Shown here in pieces: positions 27,165 through 38,700 of a DNA stretch of 64,000 nt. Position 1 is the stretch's first letter. Each line of letters starts with the position of its first letter. The translations under genes were made by a program, and so were the position numbers. Under the pieces are notes generated by a model. The model had not been told where the DNA came from and searched no databases. It saw only the letters and a program-made list of their open reading frames with translations. The DNA lies in NCBI RefSeq assembly GCF_037102585.1, contig NW_027043838.1, positions 1,240,001 to 1,304,000 on the forward strand, written 5' to 3'. This DNA comes from Saccharomycopsis crataegensis. Lineage: Eukaryota; Ascomycota; Saccharomycetes; Ascoideales; Saccharomycopsidaceae.

Positions 27165-28256
27165 ATGGCAAACAAAAGAAAGAAACTTACTCCTATAACA
27201 AAATCCAAAAAATCTAATAATCCTACAAATATTAGACTCAAACCTGAGGTTTCCAGGAAATTAATCAATAGATTCCATGTGTTAATCAAAGCCAAAGCCT
27301 TACTTTTTACTAAAATCCTGTTACCTAAAAATCATAAGCTTTCAGAAGAAAATTACCTGTCCATATTATCTGACTCATACCCTAGGATTAACCAGTTATA
27401 TTTAACCAGAAAAAATGAAATATTTACTAAACTCTCTCAACAATCTAAGAAACATCGGACGGAAATGAGAAATGACTTGTTCGTCACGCTTTCTAAACTC
27501 CATGACTGCAGGCTTTCTAATGATATAACTGATCAACTTCTATCGACAGCAATCGAAATACTAGCAGAAATTGATGCAGAAATTGATCTTCAAGGTGGAT
27601 TGCACACCTATCAAGTAGCATCGCTCAATGGCCAAGACAAACTACGGGGTAGTGATTCATCAAAAAAGTTGATTGAATGGCTAACCGAACTCTGCAAATC
27701 ACCACCTGACTTACCATTAACAGCATTGGAAATCGGGTCACTTAGTAGTAAGAATCAAATCTCCACCTCAAAATGGTTCAAGGATAATGTTACCAGAATA
27801 GATTTGAACTCCCAGGATTCGGATACTATCCTTCAACAAGATTTTATGCAGCGGCCTTTACCAAAATCCGAAAAAGAGAAGTACCATCTAATAAGTTGTT
27901 CATTGGTGTTAAATTTTGTTTCTAGTGCCCAAGAACGTGGAGAGATGTTGAAACGTATCGGCAAATTTTTCAAACCTTCAAAAGACATCCAGGATCATGG
28001 TATTTTTCCATGTTTTTTCTTTGTACTACCATTACCATGCGTCACCAACTCGAAATACATAAACAAAGAAAACATACTTCCCTTGTTGAATGGTTTGGGT
28101 TATTCGCTATTGAAGTACCATGAATCAACTAAATTAGTTTACATGCTACTAAGATATAATGAAAGTGAAAAGACCAAGAATTTCAAGTTTCAAAAGAAAG
28201 AATTAGACGTTACCAGAAAGGCAAAAAGAAACAATTTTTCAATCATCTTGAAATAG
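27165..28256 (+). CDS. BMT2: 25S rRNA adenine-N1 methyltransferase Bmt2
   Basis: Bmt2 makes one of the two m1A marks on 25S rRNA in the nucleolus. The 363-residue protein starts with a basic, nuclear-signal-like tail (ANKRKKLTPITKSKK). Family blocks are GGLHTYQVASLNGQ near residues 144-157, GSDSSKKLIEWL near 162-173, the SAM-binding LEIGSLS near 189-195, and RIDLNSQDSDTILQQDFMQRP with SCSLVLNFV further on, where the base-binding motif would be. Length matches the family. A PAC box in the promoter agrees with a ribosome-assembly role. The start is the first ATG after the T-run. Confidence 0.87.
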   Translation: MANKRKKLTPITKSKKSNNPTNIRLKPEVSRKLINRFHVLIKAKALLFTKILLPKNHKLSEENYLSILSDSYPRINQLYLTRKNEIFTKLSQQSKKHRTEMRNDLFVTLSKLHDCRLSNDITDQLLSTAIEILAEIDAEIDLQGGLHTYQVASLNGQDKLRGSDSSKKLIEWLTELCKSPPDLPLTALEIGSLSSKNQISTSKWFKDNVTRIDLNSQDSDTILQQDFMQRPLPKSEKEKYHLISCSLVLNFVSSAQERGEMLKRIGKFFKPSKDIQDHGIFPCFFFVLPLPCVTNSKYINKENILPLLNGLGYSLLKYHESTKLVYMLLRYNESEKTKNFKFQKKELDVTRKAKRNNFSIILK

Positions 28257-29122
28257 AAGTGAGGATATTTTTTAAATAATATATAATGCTTGTTGTGTAT
28301 AGCGGAGATTTTCATTTGTGATTTATATTAAACCTTTTCTTTTTTTCTGATTCTTCAAATTAACCTGAACAAATAAACAAAAGGAATTGCTAGCAATAGT
28401 AAAGCTTGTTCTTGCAAAATGTCGGCATCTTGGGTGGTAGTTATAACTCTTCTACCAAGAAGTAGTCTACCAAACCATATTCATAAAGAAAACACAAAAG
28501 TAGTGAGTCTATGAAAGTTATTGGTATCATTTAATATCAATATGCTATCAAAGAAGAAGCTTGCTCAGATTTTACAATTATGATTAAAAGATCTCAAAAT
28601 CATGATTAACATATGACGAAATAGAAAATTATCAAACAAAGAACCAAATATCGTTGTGATAACAAGGAAGAACAAGCAAAAAACCAAATATGAAAAAGTT
28701 GTAACAAAGAAGAACAAAAAAAGAAGAAGATAGAAAACAAAAAAAGGGGTATCCCTTTAAAAGATAATAAAAAATGAAAACCGAAAGTCTAAATTTCTTC
28801 AAATGAGTATGCAATTTTTCAAGAAAGACAAAATAAAAAAACAAAACAAAATAAGCTAAGAAAGAACTGAGCGATTCAAACTTTCATCTTGTATATGCAA
28901 ATGATACTGCAGTATCGAGAATTTAAAATAAGGAACCGACGTAAAAAAAACCAAATTTGGGAGAAGTCATAACTAGCTAGATATAAATCATCGAGAAGTC
29001 CTCAGGCAACAAACTTTTGTTGATGAGTATAATGAAAATGAAATGTGATGGACCATCAAAATAAAACCAGAAAGCAAAGATTATAATTGAACTGATTCTG
29101 CGTGCTGGTTTAAGAAATCCAA
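28257..29122. other. Convergent intergenic region BMT2/PHO transporter
   Basis: An 866-base tail-to-tail gap rich in A and G on the plus strand at 28620-28850. Two loosely similar AACCAAATAT...GAAGAACAA blocks lie at about 28642 and 28682. No credible gene was seen. Confidence 0.5.
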
Positions 29123-31504
29123 TTAAAATCCCATACCGGTCATGATACCATAACCCAATGAAATAATGATCAAGAAACAAATAATGGAAGCTGGAATCCC
29201 ACGAGAAATAAAGGTGTTATGCTTGACATATCTATTTCCCTTTTCATCCAACAAACCAACAGCAGTAACATTAGGGAAACCAGAAGTTGGTAAAGCCATG
29301 GCAGCAGAAGCAAGTAAAGCGGTAGCCATAACTAACACTTGTGGTCTTGGGTTTGGCAAAGATTCACCAACCTCCTTCACCAATGGAACGATAATTAAGG
29401 TAGCAACGGTGTGGGACACAAAAGTAGCAAACACCAACACGATAATACCAAAGATTAACATCACAGAGAATAAAGAGTAGTCCTCAATACGGTCTTTCAA
29501 AGACATAGCCACGGTCTTAAGCAACCCAGATGAAGTAACAGCGGAACCTAAGGCAAGACCACCTTGGGCCAACACAATAATATTCCAAGGGAAAGCATGT
29601 AAATCACTGAGGGTTAACAATCTAGCACCAAAAAACACCACGAAAGGAATGAATGAAATAATGCCAGACAGACCAAAAACATTCTCGGTTTTTGTCAAGA
29701 CACACCACAAAATAATGGTGGTGATACTGGTGATACAAACCACCCATTGTTCAAAAGTAAATCTTTCCTTGATTGGTTTCACCACCTTAATTTTTTGACC
29801 CTTGAAGTCAAAGGTGAAAATTAACATCAACCAAATGAAAATCAATTCAAAGAAACAAACAGGCAAAGCCACCGCAAACCATTTACCCCAACCTGGACTA
29901 GGATTCATGGATTCAATTGCCACAACGTTTTGTGGAGATGAAATTGGAGAGGCCATACCACCCGCGTTGGAGGCCAAGGCAATACCAAGCACCAAAGCAG
30001 TTGCAACTGGTGATTCAGTTGGAATGGAGCGCAAAATTGGTTGGATTAAAGAATAACACAACACTGGAGCAGCGACATTAGAGATCCACATTGACAAAAA
30101 CATGGCAACACCCATAATCGCCAACAAAACTCTTTTTGGATTGCTGCCGGAGAAGAATAAGATATAAGAGGATAAAATTTTGGCAATATTATATTTCGAT
30201 AAGGCAGCGGCCAAAGTGAAACCACCAAGCAACAACATGATCACTGATGAAAACATGGTTGATAAAATGTAACTGGCAGCTTTAGAACCGTCCATCACTG
30301 TACCATCCAGATTTTTTAAAACTTTGCAAACCACAACCAAGAATGGAACCAAAAATGAGGTGACAAATAATGGGATAGTTTCAGTGGCCCATAAATAAGC
30401 GGCACAAGCCAACACTGCAAGAGATCTTCCTTGGACTCTATCGTTCAAAGTCTTGACAAAAAGCAAAACAAAGAAAAACACAACGCAAATGTAGAATCTG
30501 ATCAGTGTCGAGTTGAATAACCATCTTGGGATTTTCATATCGAATTTCCCTAAAGGAATATGGAAAAATTTAGACTTGTCGTGCATCAAATCTTGCTTTT
30601 TTACTTTAAAGGTGTTATTTTCCAAACTCAACAAATCTTTCCAAACCACAGATCTGTCCATGATGATTTGTTCTCTGAGATAAATCTTGAAATCATTCTT
30701 GACTTCTTCTATAGTTTGATTGGACAAATTGGCATAAGCAGCAAACAAATTATGGATTTTCAAATCGATGGCTTCCATAGTTTGTGGGTCAAACACAAGA
30801 GTTTCAGTTTCAAGTTTTTCAATGAATGGTTCTCTGGTGACCACATTGATAGTCTTATCCAACTTCTTGGTAATTTTGGAAAATCCGACTTTGTTCAACT
30901 CAATATAAGATTTCAATTCGGACAAGTCAATGAAAACCTCAGTGATCTTCTTTTTAGAAGAAATTATAGCTCCTTCGGTTTCAAAAGTCTTTTCATTAAT
31001 ATTGGTCATCAAAGAAGAGTTCTTAAGGATTGAATTTTGGGAAAGGACAGATTGGTTGGTGATAGACTTTTGCAATTCATTCTTTTCATTCTTTTCGATT
31101 CCAATAGTGGTGTTTTCAATGTATAGTTCTGGGTCATCATCGTCATCAATTCTTTTTTCTTCACTATCATCATATTCTCCCAGGGCGCTCACCTTTTCAT
31201 CACTCGAGCTTGATTGGGTGGTGTTTTCGTCAAGGTCGAGATGCAACTTGGCTTTCAACTCCTCGGCCAAGGCCCGGTATTTTTCAAAAGCGTCATCGGA
31301 TTGAGCGGAGTAGAAGCTTTCCACGTTTTCCAATTGCTTGTTCAACGACTTCAAGAATTGTTCCTCGGCCTCGAGCTTCCCCAATTTTCCGTTGACAATT
31401 TTGGTGTCAAGGTTGTAGATTTCTTCCTTCAAAGATTCGTAGTCCAAGTACTCATCTCTCCATTCAGGGACGATGTTGAACCTAAGGGAGTCGGCAAACT
31501 TCAT
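29123..31504 (-). CDS. SPX-domain low-affinity phosphate transporter, Pho87/Pho90 type
   Basis: This 793-residue protein joins an N-terminal SPX domain to a divalent-anion:sodium symporter (DASS/SLC13) membrane domain. SPX begins at residue 1 (MKFADSLRFNIVPEWRDEYL), is broken by an acidic loop at residues about 105-150, and resumes with LSELKSYIELNKVGFSKITKKLDK. The membrane part starts near residue 325 and includes WATETIPLFVTSFLVPFL, LLLGGFTLAAALSKYNIAK, GIALASNAGGMASPISSPQN and ALPTSGFPNVTA, close to yeast Pho90. The C-terminal GMGF matches the family end. Such proteins import phosphate with low affinity at the plasma membrane, and SPX senses inositol pyrophosphates. Pho91, the vacuolar paralogue, is the alternative. 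Confidence 0.9.
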   Translation of the reverse strand: MKFADSLRFNIVPEWRDEYLDYESLKEEIYNLDTKIVNGKLGKLEAEEQFLKSLNKQLENVESFYSAQSDDAFEKYRALAEELKAKLHLDLDENTTQSSSSDEKVSALGEYDDSEEKRIDDDDDPELYIENTTIGIEKNEKNELQKSITNQSVLSQNSILKNSSLMTNINEKTFETEGAIISSKKKITEVFIDLSELKSYIELNKVGFSKITKKLDKTINVVTREPFIEKLETETLVFDPQTMEAIDLKIHNLFAAYANLSNQTIEEVKNDFKIYLREQIIMDRSVVWKDLLSLENNTFKVKKQDLMHDKSKFFHIPLGKFDMKIPRWLFNSTLIRFYICVVFFFVLLFVKTLNDRVQGRSLAVLACAAYLWATETIPLFVTSFLVPFLVVVCKVLKNLDGTVMDGSKAASYILSTMFSSVIMLLLGGFTLAAALSKYNIAKILSSYILFFSGSNPKRVLLAIMGVAMFLSMWISNVAAPVLCYSLIQPILRSIPTESPVATALVLGIALASNAGGMASPISSPQNVVAIESMNPSPGWGKWFAVALPVCFFELIFIWLMLIFTFDFKGQKIKVVKPIKERFTFEQWVVCITSITTIILWCVLTKTENVFGLSGIISFIPFVVFFGARLLTLSDLHAFPWNIIVLAQGGLALGSAVTSSGLLKTVAMSLKDRIEDYSLFSVMLIFGIIVLVFATFVSHTVATLIIVPLVKEVGESLPNPRPQVLVMATALLASAAMALPTSGFPNVTAVGLLDEKGNRYVKHNTFISRGIPASIICFLIIISLGYGIMTGMGF

Positions 31505-31981
31505 GTCTCACTTGTCAAACGATATACCAACTAAATAGGAAAGTCTATCAAAGGGTCTTCGGACTAATTGAAGTACGGTAGAGAAGATAGAAATGGGTCG
31601 TGTGAAGATATCCTTGATTAAATATATATATCCCCAAAAAGAAATGAAAATTTTCCGCTGTGCATCTCTTCGCCAGGGAAGGTAGCCCACATGGCCTTCC
31701 TAATCGGGAAATTCACCACAGGTCATCGGGGGTGCGAGGCGCTCCGTGACGGAAAAGGCTTAGCATCACACGACCTGGGGGGATTGAGCATTGGCACTCC
31801 GAGGAAGCTTAACCTTACCATCCAAGGAAAATAGAAAAAAGAAATAAAAAAAAAAAAGAAAAAAAGAAGAAAAGAAGAAAAGAAGAAAAGAAGAAAAGAA
31901 AAAAAGAAAAAAATGTACATTGGGGTGGATCTAAAAAAAAAGAAAAGAAATAGACAAGAAAAGAAACAAACGATGCTAATC
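31505..31981. promoter_or_regulatory. Promoter of the PHO transporter, with (GAAGAAAA)4 tract
   Basis: A 477-base gap upstream of the minus-strand transporter. It holds four perfect GAAGAAAA units at 31866-31897 within a longer purine tract, and TATATATA near 31623, about 120 bases before the start. I saw no CACGTG Pho4 site. Confidence 0.45.
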
Positions 31982-34114
31982 TCAGCAGAAACTAAAATTG
32001 CTTGACGTCTGCGGACCCTGTATCAAACAAGGGAATTTCTCTATTATCGAGGTATAGTCCTCCATGAGTTGATTGCTAGTGCAATCAACTGGGAAAGGCT
32101 TGTATTTAATAGTATCCACCTCATTGGTATGTTTGTTTATGATCACAAGAAGTTTCACCTTGGATAGCTGATTGATAAATTCATCAGCACTAAAAGATCC
32201 AAATTTAACAAGCTCATGATAATTGTACTTATGTTCATCCAGGAACTCGGAATTATTGAAAAAAATGTGGTCACCGAAATACTTGTCTTCATCGAAGTTT
32301 CTTGACCGTTTGTTATTCGAATAATTGGAAAATTTGTTGTTGATATCCAATAGTGACCATTCTAATAGAGTGAAATTCTCTTGCAAAAATTTGAGACAAT
32401 TATTACAGAGCATAATCCGTAAGAATTGAAAATAGGTGGAAATGTTATCAAATGGACGTAATTGCTTCCATTTCCTAATCTTACCGGAACTAATGTGCCT
32501 GTATTCATCATTATTTCTCATAAGCTCATTACTATTCAAAACAATATTGATGAATTCTTCAAAGCTATCAACATTCAAGCATTTGTGCTTCGTAGAATCA
32601 TTTATTGAGAGTGTAGCTTCTGATGGAACATTATTTTCGGAACAGCTGTCTCCATCAGCTGATTCAATATCAATCAAACCAATTTCTTCAAAATTTATCA
32701 CTTTAACATTAAATTGCAACTCATCAATATCATCTTGTAAAGTACTATCGTTTTCAAATTTGAGAATTTCTGAAGCTTTGGAAAACTTCCCCAACTTCAT
32801 CTGTTTTAACTCTTCCAAAAAATTGAAATTGTTGAATAGCCAAAACTTGTAAAGTTGAAAATTACAACGAAGCTTCCCCTGAAGAAATTTAGGAGAAATT
32901 CCATCACTTCCACCAATGGTAAAATTCAATGAAAGTTTTTGAATGAATTTTTTGAATGCAATTTCTTTTGAATCATTATGAATTGGATACAAATACTCAA
33001 ATAATATCTTCAACCCTATATCACTCTCTAGTTTACTCGCATCTAATGAAAATTGCAAACCATTTCTTAATAATAAATTGGTTGCTCTGGTTTTTGAAAA
33101 CTTGAAGTGATCATTGAGAGCATTGACTGAGGGAACAAACTCATTACTAGAAATCGCACTCTTTGTCATTGGCAATTCGTCGTACAATCTGCCTGCAGAA
33201 ATCCGTTCATTATAAAACGACAGTACGCTATCAAGATTTGCCGAATATTTCTGTTTTAACGAGCAATATAAGCAATGATGATCTTGGAATATGTTCAAAC
33301 CATTTTCATGAGATATCAATAGCATATCTTTCTTATCTTTAACAACATTTTTGGAAAACCAAGGATTCCTCTTCTTTCTATCAGCCACAATTTTTCTTCT
33401 AACAGTCCTTGCTATTTTAAGCTTATCATCTGCATCAACCCAAACTCTGTCATAAATTCTCTTTTGTCCATGGGACGGTCGCATGAATAATATTGACGAT
33501 CCAGCCATTGAATTTTCATCATCCATTACAAAAGCATGGCGATTTCGCGATCGATTTTCTTGTTGAGTCAAGTGACTCAAAGTATTCTTATCAACATCAT
33601 TGGTTTCTAAGTCCTCGAATTTCATATCTCGATATTTTTTCTCAATGTTTGATTTCAATTCGACTCTATTTATTTTGAGCTTGCACAAATCCACCGCTGC
33701 TCTAAAATGCAATAATAGCACTATATTCACTTCGAGTTGTTGGAGCTTTGAACTTTGAAAATCCCTATCTTCCTGTAGCTTTTTGAGCATCAGGGAATCT
33801 ATCATCTCATACTCATTGTCAAATCTGGAATTGATCAATTCAATCTTCTCCTCAATACTTTCGCGTAACTGAGAATAGGTATTGCTTTTGGCCATCATTT
33901 GGGATTCTAATGTTCGTAGAGTTGAATCAAACAGTTCATTTAAGGTGGTGAAATTATCGGACTCAATGGCACTATTTATTAAAACTCTTTTTGCCACTGA
34001 CCCTATGGCTCGATGGAGCCGGGGCTGTATGAAAGCGTCATGAGTTATTGGAGGCTCTTCTTCACGATTAGCAGTTTGAGAAAGAGGAAGATGGAATCGT
34101 AATGAACTAGCCAT
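31982..34114 (-). CDS. Unrecognised 710-residue protein with N-terminal coiled coil
   Basis: I do not recognise this protein. Residues about 55-185 are heptad-like and charged (TLNELFDSTLRTLESQMMAK; LKKLQEDRDFQSSKLQQLEV), so a coiled coil is likely. A basic stretch follows near residues 240-265 (KIARTVRRKIVADRKKRNPWF), then HHCLYCSLKQ with a possible isolated CxxC near residue 280. The C-terminal half is mixed alpha/beta in composition, Asn/Asp/Ser-rich, with no signal peptide or membrane segment. It could be a nuclear or chromatin-associated factor, but nothing here proves that. It is divergent from FYV6 across a short 305-base promoter. The start is the first ATG. Confidence 0.7.
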   Translation of the reverse strand: MASSLRFHLPLSQTANREEEPPITHDAFIQPRLHRAIGSVAKRVLINSAIESDNFTTLNELFDSTLRTLESQMMAKSNTYSQLRESIEEKIELINSRFDNEYEMIDSLMLKKLQEDRDFQSSKLQQLEVNIVLLLHFRAAVDLCKLKINRVELKSNIEKKYRDMKFEDLETNDVDKNTLSHLTQQENRSRNRHAFVMDDENSMAGSSILFMRPSHGQKRIYDRVWVDADDKLKIARTVRRKIVADRKKRNPWFSKNVVKDKKDMLLISHENGLNIFQDHHCLYCSLKQKYSANLDSVLSFYNERISAGRLYDELPMTKSAISSNEFVPSVNALNDHFKFSKTRATNLLLRNGLQFSLDASKLESDIGLKILFEYLYPIHNDSKEIAFKKFIQKLSLNFTIGGSDGISPKFLQGKLRCNFQLYKFWLFNNFNFLEELKQMKLGKFSKASEILKFENDSTLQDDIDELQFNVKVINFEEIGLIDIESADGDSCSENNVPSEATLSINDSTKHKCLNVDSFEEFINIVLNSNELMRNNDEYRHISSGKIRKWKQLRPFDNISTYFQFLRIMLCNNCLKFLQENFTLLEWSLLDINNKFSNYSNNKRSRNFDEDKYFGDHIFFNNSEFLDEHKYNYHELVKFGSFSADEFINQLSKVKLLVIINKHTNEVDTIKYKPFPVDCTSNQLMEDYTSIIEKFPCLIQGPQTSSNFSFC

Positions 34115-34419
34115 GATTAGGCATTATAAGCGACAAGAAAGAAATCGTTAATATCCAAAAATATTGCCAAGATATCTCAATAGACTAAACAGGAAGAAAA
34201 TAAAAAAAAAGAGTATTTACTTGTTGATAGATAGATACTATATAAAATATAGCATTATTCAACCTGTCAAACTTGTTTACTTGATTCTGTGATATTTTTT
34301 TATTTTTTTTTGGTTAGATCCGTTGGGGGAGATGAGTTTGCGGAAAATATTTTATTGAGACGGTATAGATAGCGCGTTCCATCATTCTGTGATCTGAGAA
34401 TATTGAAGTTATTAACAGC
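34115..34419. promoter_or_regulatory. Short divergent promoter, unknown gene/FYV6
   Basis: A 305-base region with T/A tracts at 34293-34310 and TATATAAAATATA near 34239-34251. No other motif stands out. Confidence 0.45.
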
Positions 34420-34941
34420 ATGTCACGATTTGTAACAGAAGGTAGTCTCAGCAAGGAGCAGCTCGATGCTATAGAGGAAAAGGAAAACGAAGAAGCCCAA
34501 AAGTACAAGGATGAGGAAGCAGAAAAAGAGAGAAAAACCCTATATGAGCAGCTAAAGGCCAATAGAGGTAAGTAATTTGCAGACTTTTTCCTCTTTCTTA
34601 TATATTTCTTTATTTTCAGAATGGTGGTGAAATGCTAACAATTTTCTATAGCTCGATTAGAACAAGAAAGGGAGAAAGTTTATAGAAAGAAATATTTAGC
34701 ACATCATGTTAACGATGATGCCAAAACATTTTATGAAGGATTGAAAAATGAGGAGATCCAAAGAGAGCAGAAGTTGAAAAACGAATTGGATAAAGGAATG
34801 GAAGAGTTTTATGAGTTTCAAAAAGATAAAACTGTTCGAAAGCAGAAAGTGCCAGTATCAGTAGCAAAGGATGGCAAGAATATTAAAATTGTTAAACAGA
34901 GTACAAAGATAAAAAAGAAAAAGGCGAAAGTTATTATATGA
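34420..34941 (+). CDS. FYV6: Fyv6, spliceosomal second-step factor (FAM192A/NIP30 family), two exons
   Basis: Exons 34420-34567 and 34652-34941 join to a 145-residue protein. The N-terminus MSRFVTEGSLSKEQLDAIEE matches the NIP30 N-terminal signature (RFV-x-E near the start). It continues through KTLYEQLKANR and FYEGLKNEEIQ, where the human relative has SLYERLQEQK and a matching -FL(D)EV- block. The rest is a charged helix with a lysine-rich C-terminal tail (KKKKAK). In yeast Fyv6 acts in the catalytic spliceosome at the second step. Length is near S. cerevisiae Fyv6 (about 173). Splicing at this junction is needed to join the two conserved parts. It lies upstream of SMC4 on the same strand. 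Confidence 0.8.
34568..34651 (+). other. FYV6 intron (84 bp)
   Basis: The donor is GTAAGT at 34568, the branch site TGCTAAC at 34633-34639, and the acceptor CTATAG ends at 34651. The intron splits an Ala codon (G|CT), and the frame continues into exon 2 only after removal. Confidence 0.88.
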
Positions 34942-35729
34942 AAAATCCTTAGAAAATTTTATTGAATGATATTATTTTCATTGATAACGGTTGAATATTG
35001 GTTGAAAAGCAAATACCAAATATTTCAGGCTTCAGTCCAAAATTTGAAAGAAAATAAATTAAGAGCATCATGGCGATATGCTCAATAAAGCACTAACTAA
35101 AAGCAAATCAATAAGAACATAGAATGATGAAGTAAATTAAAGTGAATTTAAAGGTATAGGGACGAAAACAAAAGTGAAAAGAACCTCTTACCATTTTGCG
35201 ATTGATTGAAGTTTGTTTATCATCATGCTTCAAATCCTTTCAAGGTTAGATATATGATTTCTTTTCCAAATTAATCTAATTTAGTAAATTTGTTATAATT
35301 AACTTGGGGAGTAGAGAGTGATGTCCTCTGCAAAATATAACGGCCTGAATGTTCTTTGACAGTAGACGACAGTGCTCCCAAAGGTTTTCCATAGCCATAA
35401 TACTGATAGAGAAATCAAGAAAAATATTCATCGCTACTTGATGCCATGGAAAGTAATGCTATAAGCGTACTAACAAATGGAAGAAGTTTCTGTCAATAAC
35501 TATCTTGATTATAATAAAAAGAGGCGTCTTGGGTAAAACGCACCATGATGTGGTTTTATGTATTGATGGTGTGATAGACACTTCATCGCCTCTTAACCAG
35601 ACGATCGCGACTTTTTTTATTTACTTTTGTTTACTACCAAAACATAAAATTGCTATACATTGGAAATTTTGAAATATATGAAGACATAGCAAGCTTCAGC
35701 TTCTCGATTTTCAGAAACATACTCCAACA
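34942..35729 (+). promoter_or_regulatory. SMC4 upstream region
   Basis: A 788-base gap downstream of FYV6. It holds GATCGCGAC at 35605-35613, a partial MCB-like CGCGA core, about 120 bases before SMC4, but no perfect ACGCGT. No credible gene was seen. Confidence 0.4.
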
Positions 35730-38700
35730 ATGCCATTGAACGTCTTGAGGTCTCCCCTCAAGTCTATTAATAGCAATGTTGAGGTAGTATCACCTTCAAA
35801 GAACCGTTTTATTGCAGACGAAAAGCCTGATTTGCCTCCTCCATCAGCATCAGCTTCAACCCGGCCTATGCAATTATTGGCATTATCTCCAACTAAAAAT
35901 ACTGTATTAACTCAGCCAGATGCTGTGGATGAAATAGGTAATTCGGGACTGAAGAGTCGTTTGGTGATTGATAAATTGGTACTCACAAACTTCAAATCAT
36001 ATGTCGGTGTGCAAGAAGTTGGACCTTTCCATTCATCATTTTCGGCAGTGGTTGGGCCAAATGGTTCTGGAAAATCAAATGTTATTGATTCTATGTTATT
36101 CGTCTTTGGTTTCAGAGCGAACAAAATGCGTCAGGCCAAATTATCTGAATTGATCCACAATTCTGATAAGCATCAAAATTTGTCGTTTTGTTCTGTCGAT
36201 GTCCATTTCAAACAAGTAATTGATAAAATTGATTATGGGGAAGATGAAAGCCCTGTTGATGTAGTTCCGGGTGAGGATCTTGTGATCACTCGTAAGGCCT
36301 ACAGGAACAACTCTTCTGAATATTATATCAATGGGAATAGGAGCAATTATACTGAGGTTACTACTCTATTGAAGGATCAAGGGATTGATTTGGATCATAA
36401 AAGATTCTTGATTTTGCAAGGGGAAGTTGAATCGATTGCTCAGATGAAACCAAAAGCGGAAAAAGAAAATGATGATGGTCTACTTGAATATTTGGAAGAT
36501 ATCATCGGGACGGCTCAATATAAATCGAAAATCGAGAATTCTTTGGATGAAGTTAACAATTTAAATGATGTCTGTGTGGAAAAAGAGAACAGGTTTGAGA
36601 TTGTGGAAAAAGAAAAAGATAATTTAGAGGACGACAAGGATAAGGCCTTGAATTTTTTAAAGCTCGATAGGCAACTAACCCTAAAAAAATCCGTGGCATT
36701 CCAGGCGCAAATACACAACAGAACTGAAAAGTCTAAGGAAAATCTAGAGAAATTCACCAAATTGAAAGAAAGACTTGATGAGGAGAGAAAGATTAATGCT
36801 GATTTGCACAAAGAAATCAAAGATTTAGATACTAAGTACTCTGAATGCTCTATGAAGATAAAAGATATCAATGAACAGATAAATAAGCTTCAGAAGAAGC
36901 AGAGACAGGTTGACAAAGAGAATGTTAGATTCGATGAGCAAAAGAAAAATTTGAACAACAAGATCAAAAAATCAGAAAAAATGATCAGCGCTACAAATAC
37001 TTCTTTACAAAACGCTAATACCAAATTGGAAAATCATTTGATGGAGCAAAAGGAGTATGAAGAAGAATTGAAGGAATTACAATCTCAATTAGAAATAGAG
37101 GTTAATGAATTGGAATCAGTTAGAAAAGAATTGTCTAATAAAACGAAACCTTTCACCGACGAAATTTCTAAGATCCAAAAAGAGTTGCAGCCTTGGAATG
37201 AAAAACTAAACGCTAAAGAATCCCAAGTGAAGGTGGCGGAATCAAATGTTGAATTGATTGAAAGCGAGTTTTCTAATTTCGACAAAGAAATTGCAGCTAA
37301 GCAAGACCAAATGGAGAAAATTGTGGACCACGGTAAAAAGCTACAGGAACAATTAATTTCCTTGAAGAAAGAGAAGAGTAAGATACAAAAGCAGATCGAA
37401 CACGGTACGAAAGAAACTAAGAATGCGGAAATCAGGCTTCAGGAAATGAAAGAAAACTTGACCAATACTAGACACAAAGTAGTTGATGCAAAAAATTCCT
37501 TATCTAATTCTCAGAATAAGTCTAAAGTTTTATCTGGCTTGCTAAGATTGCAAAGATCAGGAAGAATTTCGGGCTTCTACGGCCGTTTGGGGGATTTGGC
37601 TGTCATTGATGATCAATATGATGTCGCCATATCTACTGCTTGCTCACAGTTGGATGATATGGTTGTTGAAACCGTGGAAATTGGCCAACAGTGTATTGAA
37701 TATCTTAGAAGCCAACACTTGGGATATGCCAGATTCATTTGTTTGAATAAATTGAGACAGTTTAGAATGGATCCGATTAACACTCCAATGAATTGTCCAA
37801 GACTATTTGACTTGATTAGCCCCAAGGATCCAAAATTCTTGCCAGCATTTTACAGTGTATTGAGGGACACTTTGGTGGCCGAAAACTTGAATGCTGCTAA
37901 TAGAGCAGCTTATGGCTCTAATAAGAGATATAGAGTCGTCACTTTAGATGGTAAATTGATTGATACTTCTGGTACCTTATCCGGTGGTGGTAATTATGTT
38001 CATAGGGGTGGCATGAGAACCAAATCTAACTCAACTTATGATGATGCTGAATTGTACACAGAAGAAGATGTCAACCATTTGGAATCTGAATTGGTTGCGA
38101 AAGAGAAGCATTTCCAAGTGGCTCAGGATACATTAAGAGAAATGGAAACTGCTTTAAAGCTGTTGCATGATAGAGACCCTGAAATTGATGTTCTGATTTC
38201 TAAAATCGAATTGGAAATGAAATCATTGACAACAGATTTGGCGTCATTGACCAAGATTGTGGAAGATTTGAATTCGACAAAAGAAGCCACGATCGCAAAG
38301 TTGAACCTGGATTTGACAGATGCTAAAGATATTGTTACTCAACGTAAACAACAGTTGGCGGAGTTGAAAGATGGTGCTTCATCACTTGAGAATCAATTGG
38401 AGAAATTGGAGCAGAAAATTATGGATATTGGTGGTGTCAAATTGAAGATGCAGAAATCGGAAGTGGATGGGATAAATCAAAAAATTGAGATTCTCAATCA
38501 CAAATCGTCTACTACGTTGCATAGCATAAAGAAGGCACAGAATGAGATTAAAAGAAGTGAAAAGACTTTGAAAAATAGTGAGGTGGAATTATCGACTACT
38601 AGTGCCGAATTGGCAAAAATCGAAGAAGAATTCGCCAAAAAGGATACCAATACCGCCGAACTTGAAAAGCAGATAAACAAATTGAATGATGAAAAAGAAT

